Below are positions 47,013-58,327 of a DNA stretch of 62,040 nt, in pieces (positions within the stretch are counted from its first letter, which is position 1; each line of letters opens with the position of its first letter). A program made the translations under genes and the position numbers. The stretch spans positions 1-62,040 of the forward strand of contig JADHYX010000095.1 in the NCBI GenBank assembly GCA_027604685.1, in the 5' to 3' direction. The notes under the pieces were generated by a model. That model saw only the letters and a list, made by a program, of their open reading frames with translations. It did not search any database and was not told the DNA's origin. Source of the DNA: Lobulomyces angularis. Its lineage: Eukaryota; Chytridiomycota; Chytridiomycetes; Lobulomycetales; Lobulomycetaceae.

Positions 47013-48201
47013 TTAAACTACTTCTTCAACTACAGATGCTAGTTTTTCATCGATCTCCCACTTCACATCTAAATTTTCGATTACTGAAAAAAAAGAAATT
47101 AATTCATAATTTGCATGGATACAACAATTAAGTATCTACCTTTAACTTTTGAATCACTAAAATTGGAATTTCCAAATCGAAGGAGACTAGATTGCACAGA
47201 AGAAAAATTCGATTCATTTTCATTTTTTTTGCTGGAATTATTTGCCTTTTCGGTCGATGCATTATTGACTATCTCATGCGCGTTCTTCTTTTGAATTACT
47301 TTCTTAATATTTTGATACATTTGCATCTCTAATTTTGCTTTAACACAATATGAAAAGGTTTTGGCTTGCTGTAAACAAAAAATATTGTTAAAAAAAATTA
47401 CTTAATAAATTACATAACAGTAAAACGGACCAAACAAAAATAATACTAGTGGTGCTATTATGTCCAATATTATAATAATGCAAACACTAATTTTGATGTG
47501 TTTTAAAGTTTCCAGCGCAATGGTGCTCTTGTGAGTTTTCTTTTTAAGTTCAAATAAAAATGTCAAACTCAATAAAGTTTCGCACAAAAATATTATTAGA
47601 ACTTCAATTATTTCGTCTATTTTTGCTTCAAAAGATGACCTCAAACCCACCGTGTAAAGCATAAACACTGGCAACAATTATTTGTTAATGAGGATATACT
47701 AAAATGTGTGCATACCAGGAAGCGTATAAATAGCAGTCAATATAATTAGTGCATACAAGAAATACAAAAATTTCATTTTTTTTTTGTCGTTTACATTGAG
47801 CATGACAAAGCGGTTCATAAAGAAATCAAATGAACTGACCACCATTATGACCCTTGGTCAATTAATTTCAATTTTATCACATTTAAAACTTCTTACCAGA
47901 TGATTCCCAACCATAAGTTGAAACAAAATTCACTTGAAAATTGAATATTTAAGGTTTCTTTGTTTATTGCAATATAAACTGATAAACAGTTAGAAAATGC
48001 CTGTTTTTCATATTAATATATTAGATCTTTTAAAAAATTTACCGAAAAAAACATAGTAAATGCTAAAACTGAAATTCTGGATACTTTTTTGAAGACTTTA
48101 AAGAATATTAGAACATTTTCAATTGAAACAATCAGCACCACAAGTAATACACAGGAACTAAAAATTAGTAAATTTAAATTGTTGATCTCCAAAGCTATCA
48201 T
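47013..48201 (-). CDS. Six-transmembrane protein of unknown family
   Basis: About six exons from ATG 48201 (MIALEINNLNLLIFSSCVLL) to TAA at 47013-47015, giving roughly 290 residues. Six hydrophobic helices are visible: LLIFSSCVLLVVLIVSIENV, ISVLAFTMFFSAFSNCL, FNLWLGIIWVIMVVSSFDFF, FLYFLYALIILTAIYTLPVF, EVLIIFLCETLLSLTFLFEL and ISVCIIIILDIIAPLVLFLF. A polar tail follows, with a basic stretch (QNIKKVIQKKN), an Asn/Ser-rich part and an acidic end (VKWEIDEKLASVVEEVV). The exons splice cleanly. The overall look recalls orphan seven-helix receptors with one helix undetected, but no receptor signature is present. Function unknown; an integral membrane protein is certain if the gene model holds. Confidence 0.65.
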
Positions 48202-49096
48202 TTTGATAAAATTTTAAATTGGTTATCATTAAATTTGATTTGTTTAGTAGTTATATATTTTTGTTGGAGGCAAAAAGGCGTGATTGGCTTATAACAATGA
48301 AAGAATTCCGAGCAATGGAAGGGTACCATATTAGAATGATACACTGTACGCAGAAGCAAATCAAAATTCAAAACAGTAAGAGGAAATCTTACAAGTTTAA
48401 AGTAAAGGTATTGATTAACAAGGCAACTAAACATTGTTTTGAGACAAGAAAAACTACCGAAAAATAGAATAAGGAATTGAAATACAAAAGATAGAAACTT
48501 TATCAGAAGCAATAGAGCTGGGTAAAAAAAAAACCTGATAAAATAGTACAGCGAAGAAGAATAAAAAGATGCCAAACAAAGCATCGCAAAAGAAAGATTA
48601 CACCAGCAATTAATTAGCTTAATTAATAGCAATTATCAGTACAAAATTTCAAAAAAAAAAAAGAAAAAAAAAAACCTGATAAAATAGTACAGCGAAGAAG
48701 AATAAAAAGATGCCAAACAAAGCATCGCAAAAGAAAGATTATACCAGCAATTAATTAGCTTAATTAAAGCAATTATCAGTACAAAATTTCAAAAAAAAAA
48801 AGAAAAAAAAAACTTAAAAAGATTGAAAATTTCAAGACTTATATTGCTCCTCCACATTTAATGCATTGTGAGAATCCTATTGCAACTGTTGCATTGAACT
48901 AATAAATACTTAAATATTTCTTTATTTCTTTATGTGACTCATAAAACACTGTCTTCTTACATAGTAAAAATGCTGTGCTTTACAGTTAATTAGATTACGA
49001 CTTAAAAATAAAGGAAATATATTGAATACTTAAAAAAAAAATTTCAGTAAATAAATTACTACTTAATTAAAAAAATAAGGTTTTTGTTCCAACTAT
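48202..49096. other. Gene-free stretch containing decayed coding-like sequence
   Basis: Between the six-TM gene start and the BAP31 stop. On the plus strand, 48219-48467 is an 82-codon frame with protein-like, basic composition (MKEFRAMEGYHIRMIHCTQK). Further coding-like fragments follow in shifted frames (for example KPDKIVQRRRIKRCQTKHRK), broken by stops. This looks like a decayed gene or mobile-element remnant. A 141-bp tandem duplication lies inside it. Confidence 0.35.
48524..48810. repeat. 141-bp direct tandem duplication, two copies
   Basis: Two head-to-tail copies, each beginning with an A-run then CCTGATAAAATAGTACAGCG (CCTG at 48534 and 48675) and ending CAGTACAAAATTTC plus an A-run. 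The copies differ by one substitution (ATTACACC versus ATTATACC) and a 2-nt deletion (AATTAATAGC versus AATTAAAGC). The near-identity indicates a recent event. Confidence 0.95.
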
Positions 49097-49739
49097 TTAA
49101 TTTTTCTTCTTGGAGTCAAGATTATCGCTTTTTTCTACTACATCTTCTTTTTTCTCCAGAGAAAGGTTTTTAGACAGCTTTAACTCATCTTTTGCTTTTT
49201 GAAAATTGGAATTTAACAAATCCAACTCTTCTTGTTTAACCAAGCTGCTATAAATTTCTCGCATTCTAACGTAGAGTACCAAAACCATAAATAACGCAAA
49301 GAGAGACATGTACATGTTTCTGTGAGAATAAAAGAGCTTAGACTTCACTTGACATTCTGTGTAAAAAGTTTAATGACAAATTGCTTGCATATAATAATTA
49401 TACCAGTCAAAGCGTCGTGAATTTGGCCATTCTTACCAATGTTCTTTCCAGTCCGAATATCTTGATCCTATTAAAACTAATTTAAAATGTTGAAATTTAT
49501 TAAGCAGTATTAACCATCTTTCTTAATCTGATCAGCGTATCCACCAAAACAGTGGTAACAATAAATAACAATATTCTGCCCAGCCATAAAATATAATCGT
49601 TAAAAAAAAGAGTTGAGGTACGTTCCATGAATCTTTTTCTAAAAGAGGTAGAAATAAAGGATAGAGGGATTAATGTTAACACAAATAAGAGCATTTCACT
49701 CATTAAAGCATAATAGGTAATAACATTTACTATTGCCAT
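49097..49739 (-). CDS. BCAP31: ER membrane protein BAP31 (Yet1/Yet3 family)
   Basis: Three-pass ER membrane chaperone/sorting factor for newly made membrane proteins. Three exons give about 170 residues. The N-terminus has TM1 (TYYALMSEMLLFVLTLIPLS), then the conserved FRKRFMERTSTLFFNDYI and TM2 (LWLGRILLFIVTTVLVDTLI). After a middle exon (QDIRTGKNIGKNGQ), KSKLFYSHRNMYMSLFALFM gives the family's RNxYL-type motif and TM3. The C-terminal part is a charged coiled coil (LLNSNFQKAKDELKLSKNLS). The protein ends KKKN, a KKxx di-lysine ER-retrieval signal. It is shorter than animal BAP31, whose coiled coil is longer. The stop is TAA at 49097-49099. Divergent from the next plus-strand gene. Confidence 0.88.
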
Positions 49740-49993
49740 GACGTAGTAATGTGTTCTGTTTCAGAATGTAAAAATAAATGATTTACTTTAAAACCCTTAA
49801 ATTCACAAAATTTAAGTAAAGAATCTTTCAATGTTTAATGTGTTAAAATCTAGTGCTTCTAAGTCATTTATAAATCACTATAGCGTGGTTCCGTTAACAT
49901 TGTAATTTTTTTTTTAAAATTTTATAATATTTCCAATCTTTAAGTTTATTCTTTTTTTTTTTTTTTTTCAATTTCATAACATAAATCACTAGA

Positions 49994-51840
49994 ATGAATA
50001 GAAAATTATTTATTCAACATCTTAATTTTAATAGCGCTATAAAATTTAAAATGTTCTCAACAAAAGTAAATAATTCTGGTAACAAACGATCTAAATTGAA
50101 AATTTTCATTTTTGGTTCAATAACTCTTGGTATCTCTTTTATTATTGCACGACTATATAACAAGAGACATGAAAATCTTCTTGAGCTGCCGGAAACGGTT
50201 TTGGTACACTTAAAGAATTTAAAAAATAAAGAAAGCGACGAATTACATTATCTAAACGCCCTTGAAGAAGTTGATGGTAAAAGTTTATTATTGCGGTTAT
50301 TTTAATTGACTTTTGAATTTTGTAGCTGTACTTGGCGATTCCTCAGTTGAACGCTTCAAATTAGTACATCAATTTTACTATTTTTATTTGATACACAAAA
50401 AATACGATGATGCAATTAAACTTTTATTTTTAAATTGGCTAAAGTTGTTAAAGATTCAAAATGCTGAAATAAACAATTTACACCTTGTAACTTCCAGATA
50501 CAAAGATAGTGTTGCTCAAGCAAAAATTGAAAGTGTTTCAAATTCAATTTTAAAAAATAGCAATTCTTTTATTGGAATGGAAAAGAAAGAAACTGAAGTA
50601 AAGAGCACATACCTCGATGTTATAAATAAATTAGGATATTTTAATTCTTTTAGTTGCAATCTGGCTACTACTTTTTGGAAGATCAATAATATTGACGCGG
50701 CTACTCTGATACTTGAAGTATATTTTAAAAAAAATTAAATAATTTTTTTTTATACAGCATTTTATAAGTGGAATTTAAGATATTTACTTGGCTATCCCTC
50801 TAATGTGTTAACACTTATAGAAAGAATTGAATCAACATTTGGAGATAATAAAATATTGAATTCTGAGAAGTTGGAGAGTATAAATTTATTAAAATCCAAG
50901 AATGCATTCGAAAAATATTTAAAAAAAAGAAATCTTAATTTTTTTGGATATACGAAGGAATTACAAGAAAAAAATTTGGAAAATTTTAATACTTTTAGAA
51001 ACAAACATTTTCAGTATTTTTTTGAACATGCACCAAATTTTGATGTGTTGATATCGGAAGAAAGAATAACTGCATTAAAAAATTATTTTTCAGAGATTAG
51101 AAGTAAAGTTAAAAAGGAGGAGGATAATTTTAAAGTGAAAGATATGCTTTCCAGAAAAGATAATTTATATAAAGCGTTAAGAAGTGAATTTATTCAATAT
51201 AATTTTTTACCAGAAAAATTAAATCCAAGTATTTTTAAAAAAATTTTCATTAAGGATACTTCTAACCTGAATTTTCTTGCCTACAGTATTTAAACATTTT
51301 AGTGTTGATTTTACCAATGCATTGAATTTAGTGTCACATATTAAGTACTTATATGACAATTTAGAGGATGACTGTGTTTTAAATGTCATCTCAATAGGGC
51401 AAGATTTGCTGCAGAACGACAGAGTACGGTTTGAAGAAGAACGTGAAGTGCAGTTTTTAAACAATTCAAAAATGAATTTAAAAAATGAAGATAAAGTGTA
51501 TATTAATAAAAGCAATACATCAGAAAGTAATTTGAGGTTATTGAAGTCGCAAATACTCCTAAACAAGTGCGACTTCGAAAATGCATTAATAAACTTAAAT
51601 GAGGATTTAAAATTTTTAAACAGTCTTAAAGTAGACGATAGTGCAGCCAAATACTTATTTTCAAGGAAGGAGTATTTCAGCTTAATTTATCTTGGGGTTA
51701 TTTATTTAGCTAAGGGAGACAAGGAAGAAAGTTTAGAGTGTTTTAAAAAGGCAAAAAGCATTACTTCTACTTTAAATGATCTATCCTTGCACAAAAGATG
51801 TGAAGGTTACATTCAAGACATAACTAATTTGCCGCCTTAA
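49994..51840 (+). CDS. Membrane-anchored helical-repeat protein, probably mitochondrial
   Basis: Four exons give about 560 residues. The N-terminus (MNRKLFIQHLNFNSAIKFKM) is rich in basic and hydroxylated residues like a mitochondrial targeting signal. A single TM segment follows (IFIFGSITLGISFIIARLYN) at residues about 37-56. The rest is helical with TPR-like units: FKLVHQFYYFYLIHKKYDDA, LRLLKSQILLNKCDFENALI and SLIYLGVIYLAKGDKEESLE. The second intron uses the acceptor TTTTATAAG so that LILE joins WNLRYLLGYPSN. The third (donor GTATTTTTAAA) joins LNP to IFKHFSVDFTN. The layout, a TM anchor plus TPRs facing one side, resembles yeast Mgr3-type adaptors of the inner-membrane AAA protease, but sequence similarity is not clear. 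Function is inference only. Confidence 0.6.
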
Positions 51841-52027
51841 TAGTAATAGGCTTGAATACTAATCCCATTAAAAATTTGTATGGTTTAGTTTTGAAAACAT
51901 GAAGTTAAAATCGTATTTTTTTTTTTTGAACTTTTGATAGAATTAAAAACTTTTGAAACACTTGATTATAAAATTTTAAGATATTATTTATGACACAAAT
52001 ATTATTTTATGAATATTTAAATAGTGA

Positions 52028-55000
52028 TTAAGCTTTTTCATAAACTTTCATTAGCTCATCCACCGCCATTAAACTAACCAGACTGGAATTCGTAGCTTGC
52101 ATTTTTTCACTATTCTTTGTTTCAGAGTATGATGGTATAATCGGGTAAGTGCTTGCACTGTTCTCGCTTTCACAATTGTCCAATTTGGATAATTGTCTGA
52201 TAGCTTTTTCTTTTTTGGACTTTTCAAGCAATTGCTCACCTTTAAAAGACTTATCTAACTTATCATGCCGAATTTTTTGTTTCGGCAAGTTTTCGTTAAC
52301 AATATTTGAATGTACATCGCAGTCATTTGATTTCGTTGTATTCTGAAGATCCTCAGTAGGACCTTTTATCTTAGCACTATTATGAGATCTCCAAACTTTT
52401 TGTATAATTGTTGCAGCGCGTTGATTTGCATCAACATTTTTATCACTTAATAATTCCGCTTGTAAATTTGAATCCATATCACTCTGTTGTTCTGAATAAT
52501 TTAAAGAATTTGCGGTTACAGGTAACTTGTTTGATGTAGCACTGTTAACTAAACTTTGTTGATGATGAGATTTTTTACTATTAACATCAATGTCCTCTTT
52601 CTTTTCGGGTTCGCTACTGAGGCTGAGATTTAACTTTTTACTTGAAGACATACTACTTTGTAATTTTTCTTGTTGCAGCTGTTGCTCGATGGGCATTTTG
52701 AAAGGGATGGTATTCAAAGGTTTTAGAACTTCACTTTGCTGTTTTTTGATAAGTTTAATATTGTTTTTGTGATTAATATTCGGGTTTTCTGAATTGCTAG
52801 TTTGCATAGTGCTTATTTGCAGTTTCCTTTTCTCGGAAGTAATTCTGAGTAACTCTTCTTCAAAAGCAGCCTTTTCCTTATAAAATTCAGCCTTTTCCTT
52901 CTCTAATTTAAGCCTTTCTTCTTTAAAATTTAACTTTTCCAATTCAAATTTTAAAATTTTTTCTTCAAAATCTTTATTAAGTTCTTTTAAGGAATTAACT
53001 CTTCGGTTCTGAGTTCCTAATCCACTTTTTGAAGAAGAATTTAAATTGCTTTTTTTAGTGACATTAGAACGTGACAACTCAATTTGGTTTTCCTTTGTAA
53101 TTGTATTATAAACAAAACATCAATTCTTCACTTTACCTTAATCTTTCTCCAAAATTTCTGAATGGTTTTAACGCTATAGAGAACTACTTCATATTTGGTT
53201 AAAGCACCAACACTCTGGAGGTATTGTATGCATTGATAATTAATGTTCCTTAAACACAAATCCAATGGTGTGCCAACCTAATAATTGTTTTACAATTACA
53301 TAAAGTATTACTTATATTTTACGTCCTCAAAATCAAGAGCATTAACTTTGGCCTTCCCTTCAATAAGCAATTGACAACACTCCAGCTGATTATTTCCTGC
53401 TGCTCTGTGCAATGGGGTAATACCAAATTCGTCTTTAGCATTGACCAAGGCTCCACATTGCAATAGGTAGCTGACGACGCTGGCCCTACCTTGAAATGCA
53501 GCTTCATGCAATGGCGAAGTGTAAGCAAAGTCGACGCAGTTTGGGTTTGCACCTTGTCCAATCAATATATTTACAACGTCGAAGTGACCGGCACTTGCCG
53601 CCCAGTGCAAAGGAAATCTATACAATGAATAGAAATACATAATATTTTAACAAACCTTCCGTCACGATCGTTTACATTGACATCTGCGCCTTCATTAATC
53701 AAAGCTAAAGCTGTATCGGTTCTTCCGTTAATTGATGCTCTAAATAAAGGGGTTTGTTCCTTCAAATCTGGCGCATTAACATCTGCACCTTTCTGTATCA
53801 AAAAAACACAGCAAGATGTATGCCCTGCATCTGCACTTAAGTGTAAAGCTGTTAAAAAAAATTAGAATTACCTAACTTTTTGAAAAATTTACCAGTTAAG
53901 CCATTAATGTCATGCACTTCAATTTGAGCATTGTTTTCCAATAACATTTTAATTACACCCACATTTCCTTTGAAACAGATATTGCATAAATCAAAAAAAT
54001 GACCACTTACCTGCACTTGCTGCCCAAAGCAGGGGAGTTTGGCCGTTTTCGTCATTGCAATCTACTGCTATGCCTTTTTTTATTAAAACATGTACACAAT
54101 CTCTAAAATTTCTTTCAGCAGCGTAATGTAAAGCAGATGCACCAAATTGATCTACTTTATTCACATTTGATCCTCTATCACAAAGGAGCTTTGTACAAGC
54201 TACATGTCCCCGAACTTTAAAATTTTAAAAGATAAAAAGTTGTTATAATAAGACACGAAACCTGCTGCCCAGTGAAGAGGTGTTCGTCTTAAATTATCCC
54301 GGATCCCAATTTTTGTAATTTCGTTTTTAATTAAAGTTTCCACAATAGCACCTAAAAATATTTTATAAATTTTTTGTATTTTCGATAATGACATACAATT
54401 TCCTTCTCCAGCAGCTAGATGAACGGGGACTCTACCCAAATTGTCTTTAATATTTGCCAATTCTGGGTTGAATTTTAATAGTGTAGAGCAGCAACCGGAG
54501 TGCTTATTACATGTTGACCAATGTAAAGCTGTTTTTCCTTCAATATCTTTTAAAAATGGATCACCCTTAAATTTTAAGAGCAGTTTAACGTTATCAGTAT
54601 TTCCGTAAAAAGTTGCCCACATTAGAGGTGTCATTTTTTCTTCATCAACTTGGTTTACTTCAAGTTTGCATTTCCTCAATAAAAATTTCAGCGTTAAACT
54701 TTTTTCTGGGTAAATTGATAGATGCAAAAAATTTTTTCCTTGAAAGTCCTCAGAATTTATTAAACTAGAGTCCGTTAAATATTTGAATAAAACTTTACAA
54801 GAATTGTAGCAGCCATAGTAACAAGCCCAATGAAAAGCCTGATTTTTTTTTTTGTTTAATGAGTTGAAGTTACATTATTACCGTTCTGCCACTTGAATCG
54901 ATATTGCTAATTATTGATCCATTTTTTAATAAAAAGTGTAAACTTTTTTCATGATTTCCAATAGCGCAATAGAAGAGCGGAGTTCTTCCTTCATCGTCTT

Positions 55001-56272
55001 TAAGGTTTAAGTCTAAATTATGCACATTTAATAATTTCTTTAACGATTTAAGATCGCCAACTCTCGCTAAGTGAAATAATAAAACATTTATTTGGTATAA
55101 GGATAATTTTTGCAATAATGATTCAAATTTGAATTTTTTTTCAATAGTATATTCTTTTCCGTTAAATTCATCGTAAATATCCTTTGAATTTTTTCCCTAA
55201 TTTATTTTTAACTTAAAAAAGAAGATATTTTTTACCTCTAAAGTTGGCATTATGTGTTCCTTGTTTTCCTCAAACTGCGTATATGCTTTTTCAGTCGTTA
55301 CTTTGTCCATTAACGGACTTAAAATTTCATTTACACTACGCTTTGAAAAGTTTAAACCTACTTCATTTGTTAAAAAATTTGTATCCTCATCTAAATGATT
55401 AAATATTGCTTCAGTCGCATTGGCTGCAGGCATAGGTTTATGATAACCAGAAAAATTATCCAACTTATTTAATGGAAAAGCATCCTCCTCTAAAGAGCCA
55501 CTTTTTACAACCTTTCCTGCACTCTCTGCACTCTCTGCTAGAATATCTAATAGCTCGTCACCTGTGATAGAATTGGCATTATAGTGAATCTCACTAATGG
55601 GGGAGATTGAAACTGGGGATTTTTTGAGGGGTAAATTTCTTGGTGTTGGAAAATTGTCATTTTCAAACCCCAATTTGGAATGAGACAGTTGTATGTTTTC
55701 CAAATAATGATTTTGATTCTTGTTAAATTTTTGAGAACGGTTAGTCGGTAGTCTTTGGTAGGAGACATTAGGAACCTTTTTTGTGTGAAACGTTTCAGGT
55801 GCGCTCGCAGGTCTTGACATCGCGTTATCTTCTGCAGGTCCCAAATTGGAATTCAACGTTTGGTACCTTACAGAAAGTGGTGTATCCAAATTTCGAGGTA
55901 AACTGTGCGCTTTATGCTCCTTGTGCGCATTGGCACCGGATATTCTCTTTTTTATAAACTTACTATTCACATTTTTTTTTAGTTGAAGTTCTTCCTGCTG
56001 CTAAGAAATAAGGAACTATTATTTTTGTATAAATAAGTGAAAAAAATACTTCTTTAGATCGAGATGCATTTTTTTTCTTTTCTAAATTAACTTTTCCTCC
56101 TTCATCTGCAGAATTCGATGAACTTATTTCATGGTTGATAACATTGACCTGATAATTTTTGTTTCAGTTCAAAATTATTTAATGAAATTAAACCTACATT
56201 AGAGTGAGGTCTTTTAACTGAATTATTTCCTATGTATTCTGTTGGTGCTACTTTTCTATGCCTAGAATTCAT
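52028..56272 (-). CDS. INVS: Inversin-like ankyrin-repeat and IQ-motif ciliary protein
   Basis: Ankyrin scaffold resembling inversin (nephrocystin-2), which marks the proximal cilium in animals. The start is taken as ATG 56272 (MNSRHRKVAPTEYIGNNSVK); a more upstream ATG at 56383 is possible. A disordered N-terminal region of about 330 residues is followed by about 14 ankyrin repeats over many short exons, for example TPLMWATFYGNTDNVKLLLK, TPLHWAAGF, SALHYAAERNFRDCVHVLIK, FPLHWAASAGHFDVVNILIG and TPLHRAAGNNQLECCQLLIE. The last repeat runs into an IQ motif (SVKTIQKFWRKIKENQI). A Lys/Glu coiled coil follows, then a second IQ (RAATIIQKVWRSHNSAKIKG). This order of ANK array then two IQ motifs matches inversin, though the long N-terminal extension does not. 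Roughly 1,180 residues. The stop is TAA at 52028-52030. Calmodulin binding through IQ is a family expectation. Confidence 0.75.
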
Positions 56273-56831
56273 TTGTAAGACTGAAAATTTGTTGATTTCG
56301 CGTTTAAGTTTTCTAACTACAAGTAAATGCGGGTGAGTGGATACGAAATAATGTACTAAATTAATTACAAAAAGATAAAACATATTATTAACAAGGAAAT
56401 GAAGGAATTGAAAACATACAAGTTTTAAATTACGCTCTAAGTTGTAATATTGCCATTTTGCATTTTGGAAAAAAAAAAAAATTGTGGGAAAAGGTTAATT
56501 TTCAAAAATCAACTTTGAGCAAGTTAAAAATTAATTAATAGCAGCGAAGTAAAAGCAACTCGAACTAAACAGCCAATTTCATAGCACAAGTGACGAAAAT
56601 TATAACAAAAATCAAAAGGAATATTACCAAAAATGTATATATAAGCTTAAAGCAATCAATATATTTTATATTTTAACATCTCTAATCATGCACTAACAGT
56701 TTTATGTGAATTTTTGAATTAAAACTTGCTTACCTTCGTCACACAAGGTTTTTCAAATTTAATTTTCAATAAACCCTTACCTTTTTTACCCACTAATTCA
56801 TCTAGCTGAAAGACTTGAACATTTAACTATC
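56273..56831. promoter_or_regulatory. Divergent inversin-like/TRA2-like promoter region
   Basis: About 560 bases between two divergent starts. It may hold an upstream exon of the inversin-like gene, since the frame stays open to 56383. A CCAAT word is present in AGCCAATTTC near 56570. No other motif is recognised. Confidence 0.35.
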
Positions 56832-58097
56832 ATGATAATTGATCGTTCTGATAAAATCTCTAAAGAAAATGATGAACACAGCAGCCCACGCAGTAAAAGC
56901 CCTAACACCAAAACAACTTTAGATGACTTAAAGGAAACTGGTGAAATCAATGACGAAGAGGATAAGAGGGATTACAGAGAAAGGTATGGTTTAATTTTAA
57001 GTCTGTTGAATTAATTTCTCATTTATTATCCCTACACCTGAGCAGAAGTAGAAGGTCTCGTTCACGTTCTCGGTAATTTTTACAGTTTACATTCAATTTC
57101 AAAATTATCAAAGTTCAATATTTTTTTTTTTCAAACTTCAATTATTATTATTAAAAAATAATTCAATTTCAATATGATGAAAATCTGCAAAATTGATACT
57201 TCTGTTGAAAAAAACAAAAGAAGATTTTTTATACTTTATATACATTTTATACTTCTTCAAATATCATTCAAATTTAAAAACTATGAAATAACATTTTTTT
57301 TTTACAATTTTCTCAGTTCACCTTACGATGATAGAAGAAGTTCTAGAGTAGATTATGATCGCAGGCCACTACCTGGAAATGAAAGAAAAGAACCGCCTAA
57401 GACTGACCCAAGCGAAGTTATTGGTGTCTTTGGACTTAGTTCTCATATTACGGAAAACCAACTAGGTGATATGTTTAGTGAATTTGGAAGAGTTGAAAAA
57501 GTTGTTTTAGTTTATGATAAATATGTATCGAACTATGTTTTTCTTATGTATATTAATTTTAAATTTTTTAGACCAGAAATTCTAAGGGATATGGTTTTGT
57601 AACAATGGATAATCTCGACAACGCTACAAGGGCTAGAAATGCGTTAAATGGTCAAGAAGTGAGCGGTCGAGCCATAAGAGTCGGTAAGTTTGGTTTATGT
57701 AATAGGTCTTCCAGTAATTTATTACAATTATAATGCATTCGTAGATTACTCGCTTTCTAAAGATGGAAGGGATCGAGTACGTGACAGTGCTCCTCCAGAT
57801 AGTTTTAGAGAAGAACGTGGAGACTATAGACGTGGATCACCTCCTCCTGATTATTACAGAAGGGATCTAGACCGTAGAGGGGGATATCGTAGAGATTTTG
57901 AAGGCAGAGGGGATTACGGAAGGGACCCTTACATAGATTCTAGAGATTCTTATGCTCGTCCACCATATGCAGCACCCTACGGAAGGCCTCCATATGGGGG
58001 ACATCCAGACGACCGACGCCCATATGATGACAGAAGAGCTTACGATGACAGAGGCTATGATGATAGAAGATCAAGATCCCTTTATAGAAGAAGATAG
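56832..58097 (+). CDS. TRA2: SR-type splicing regulator, TRA2-like RRM protein
   Basis: Nuclear RNA-binding splicing factor. The order is RS-poor acidic N-terminus, short RS segment, one RRM, and an Arg/Asp/Tyr/Gly-rich tail. A 27-nt exon near 57048-57073 supplies the RS motif: RERSRRSRSRSRSPYDD after joining. The RRM has RNP2 (EVIGVFGLSSHITENQLGDM) and RNP1 (SKGYGFVTMD), plus NALNGQEVSGRAIRVDYS at its end. The tail repeats DDRR, RGGYRRDF and RDSYARPPY motifs, as in TRA2 and related proteins. Six exons give about 285 residues. The intron before the exon starting TTCACCTTACG is about 240 nt, unusually long here. The stop is TAG at 58095-58097. Given the intron density, such factors should be important in this organism. 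Confidence 0.85.
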
Positions 58098-58327
58098 TTT
58101 TCTAAAAATTTTTAAGAGTTGATTTTTTCAAATAATATAAAAACTTGAAATTTTTTATAATTTTTAGTTAGAAGCGTAACCTTAGTATACGTATTTATTT
58201 TAAATTGTCTATAAATTAAAATTTACTTAATTCCATTTTTCAAATTCAAAATTTTATAAGCTGTTGTGTGGTACAACAAAAGTTTTTTCAACACTAATTT
58301 TTTTTTTTAAGTAGTAAAGGATAGTTT

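Noticed and set aside
48198..48632. 144-residue minus-strand frame upstream of the six-TM gene
   Set aside because: Its hydrophobic, Phe/Leu/Cys-rich composition comes from reading antisense to A-rich, basic coding-like sequence, and part of it lies in the tandem duplication.
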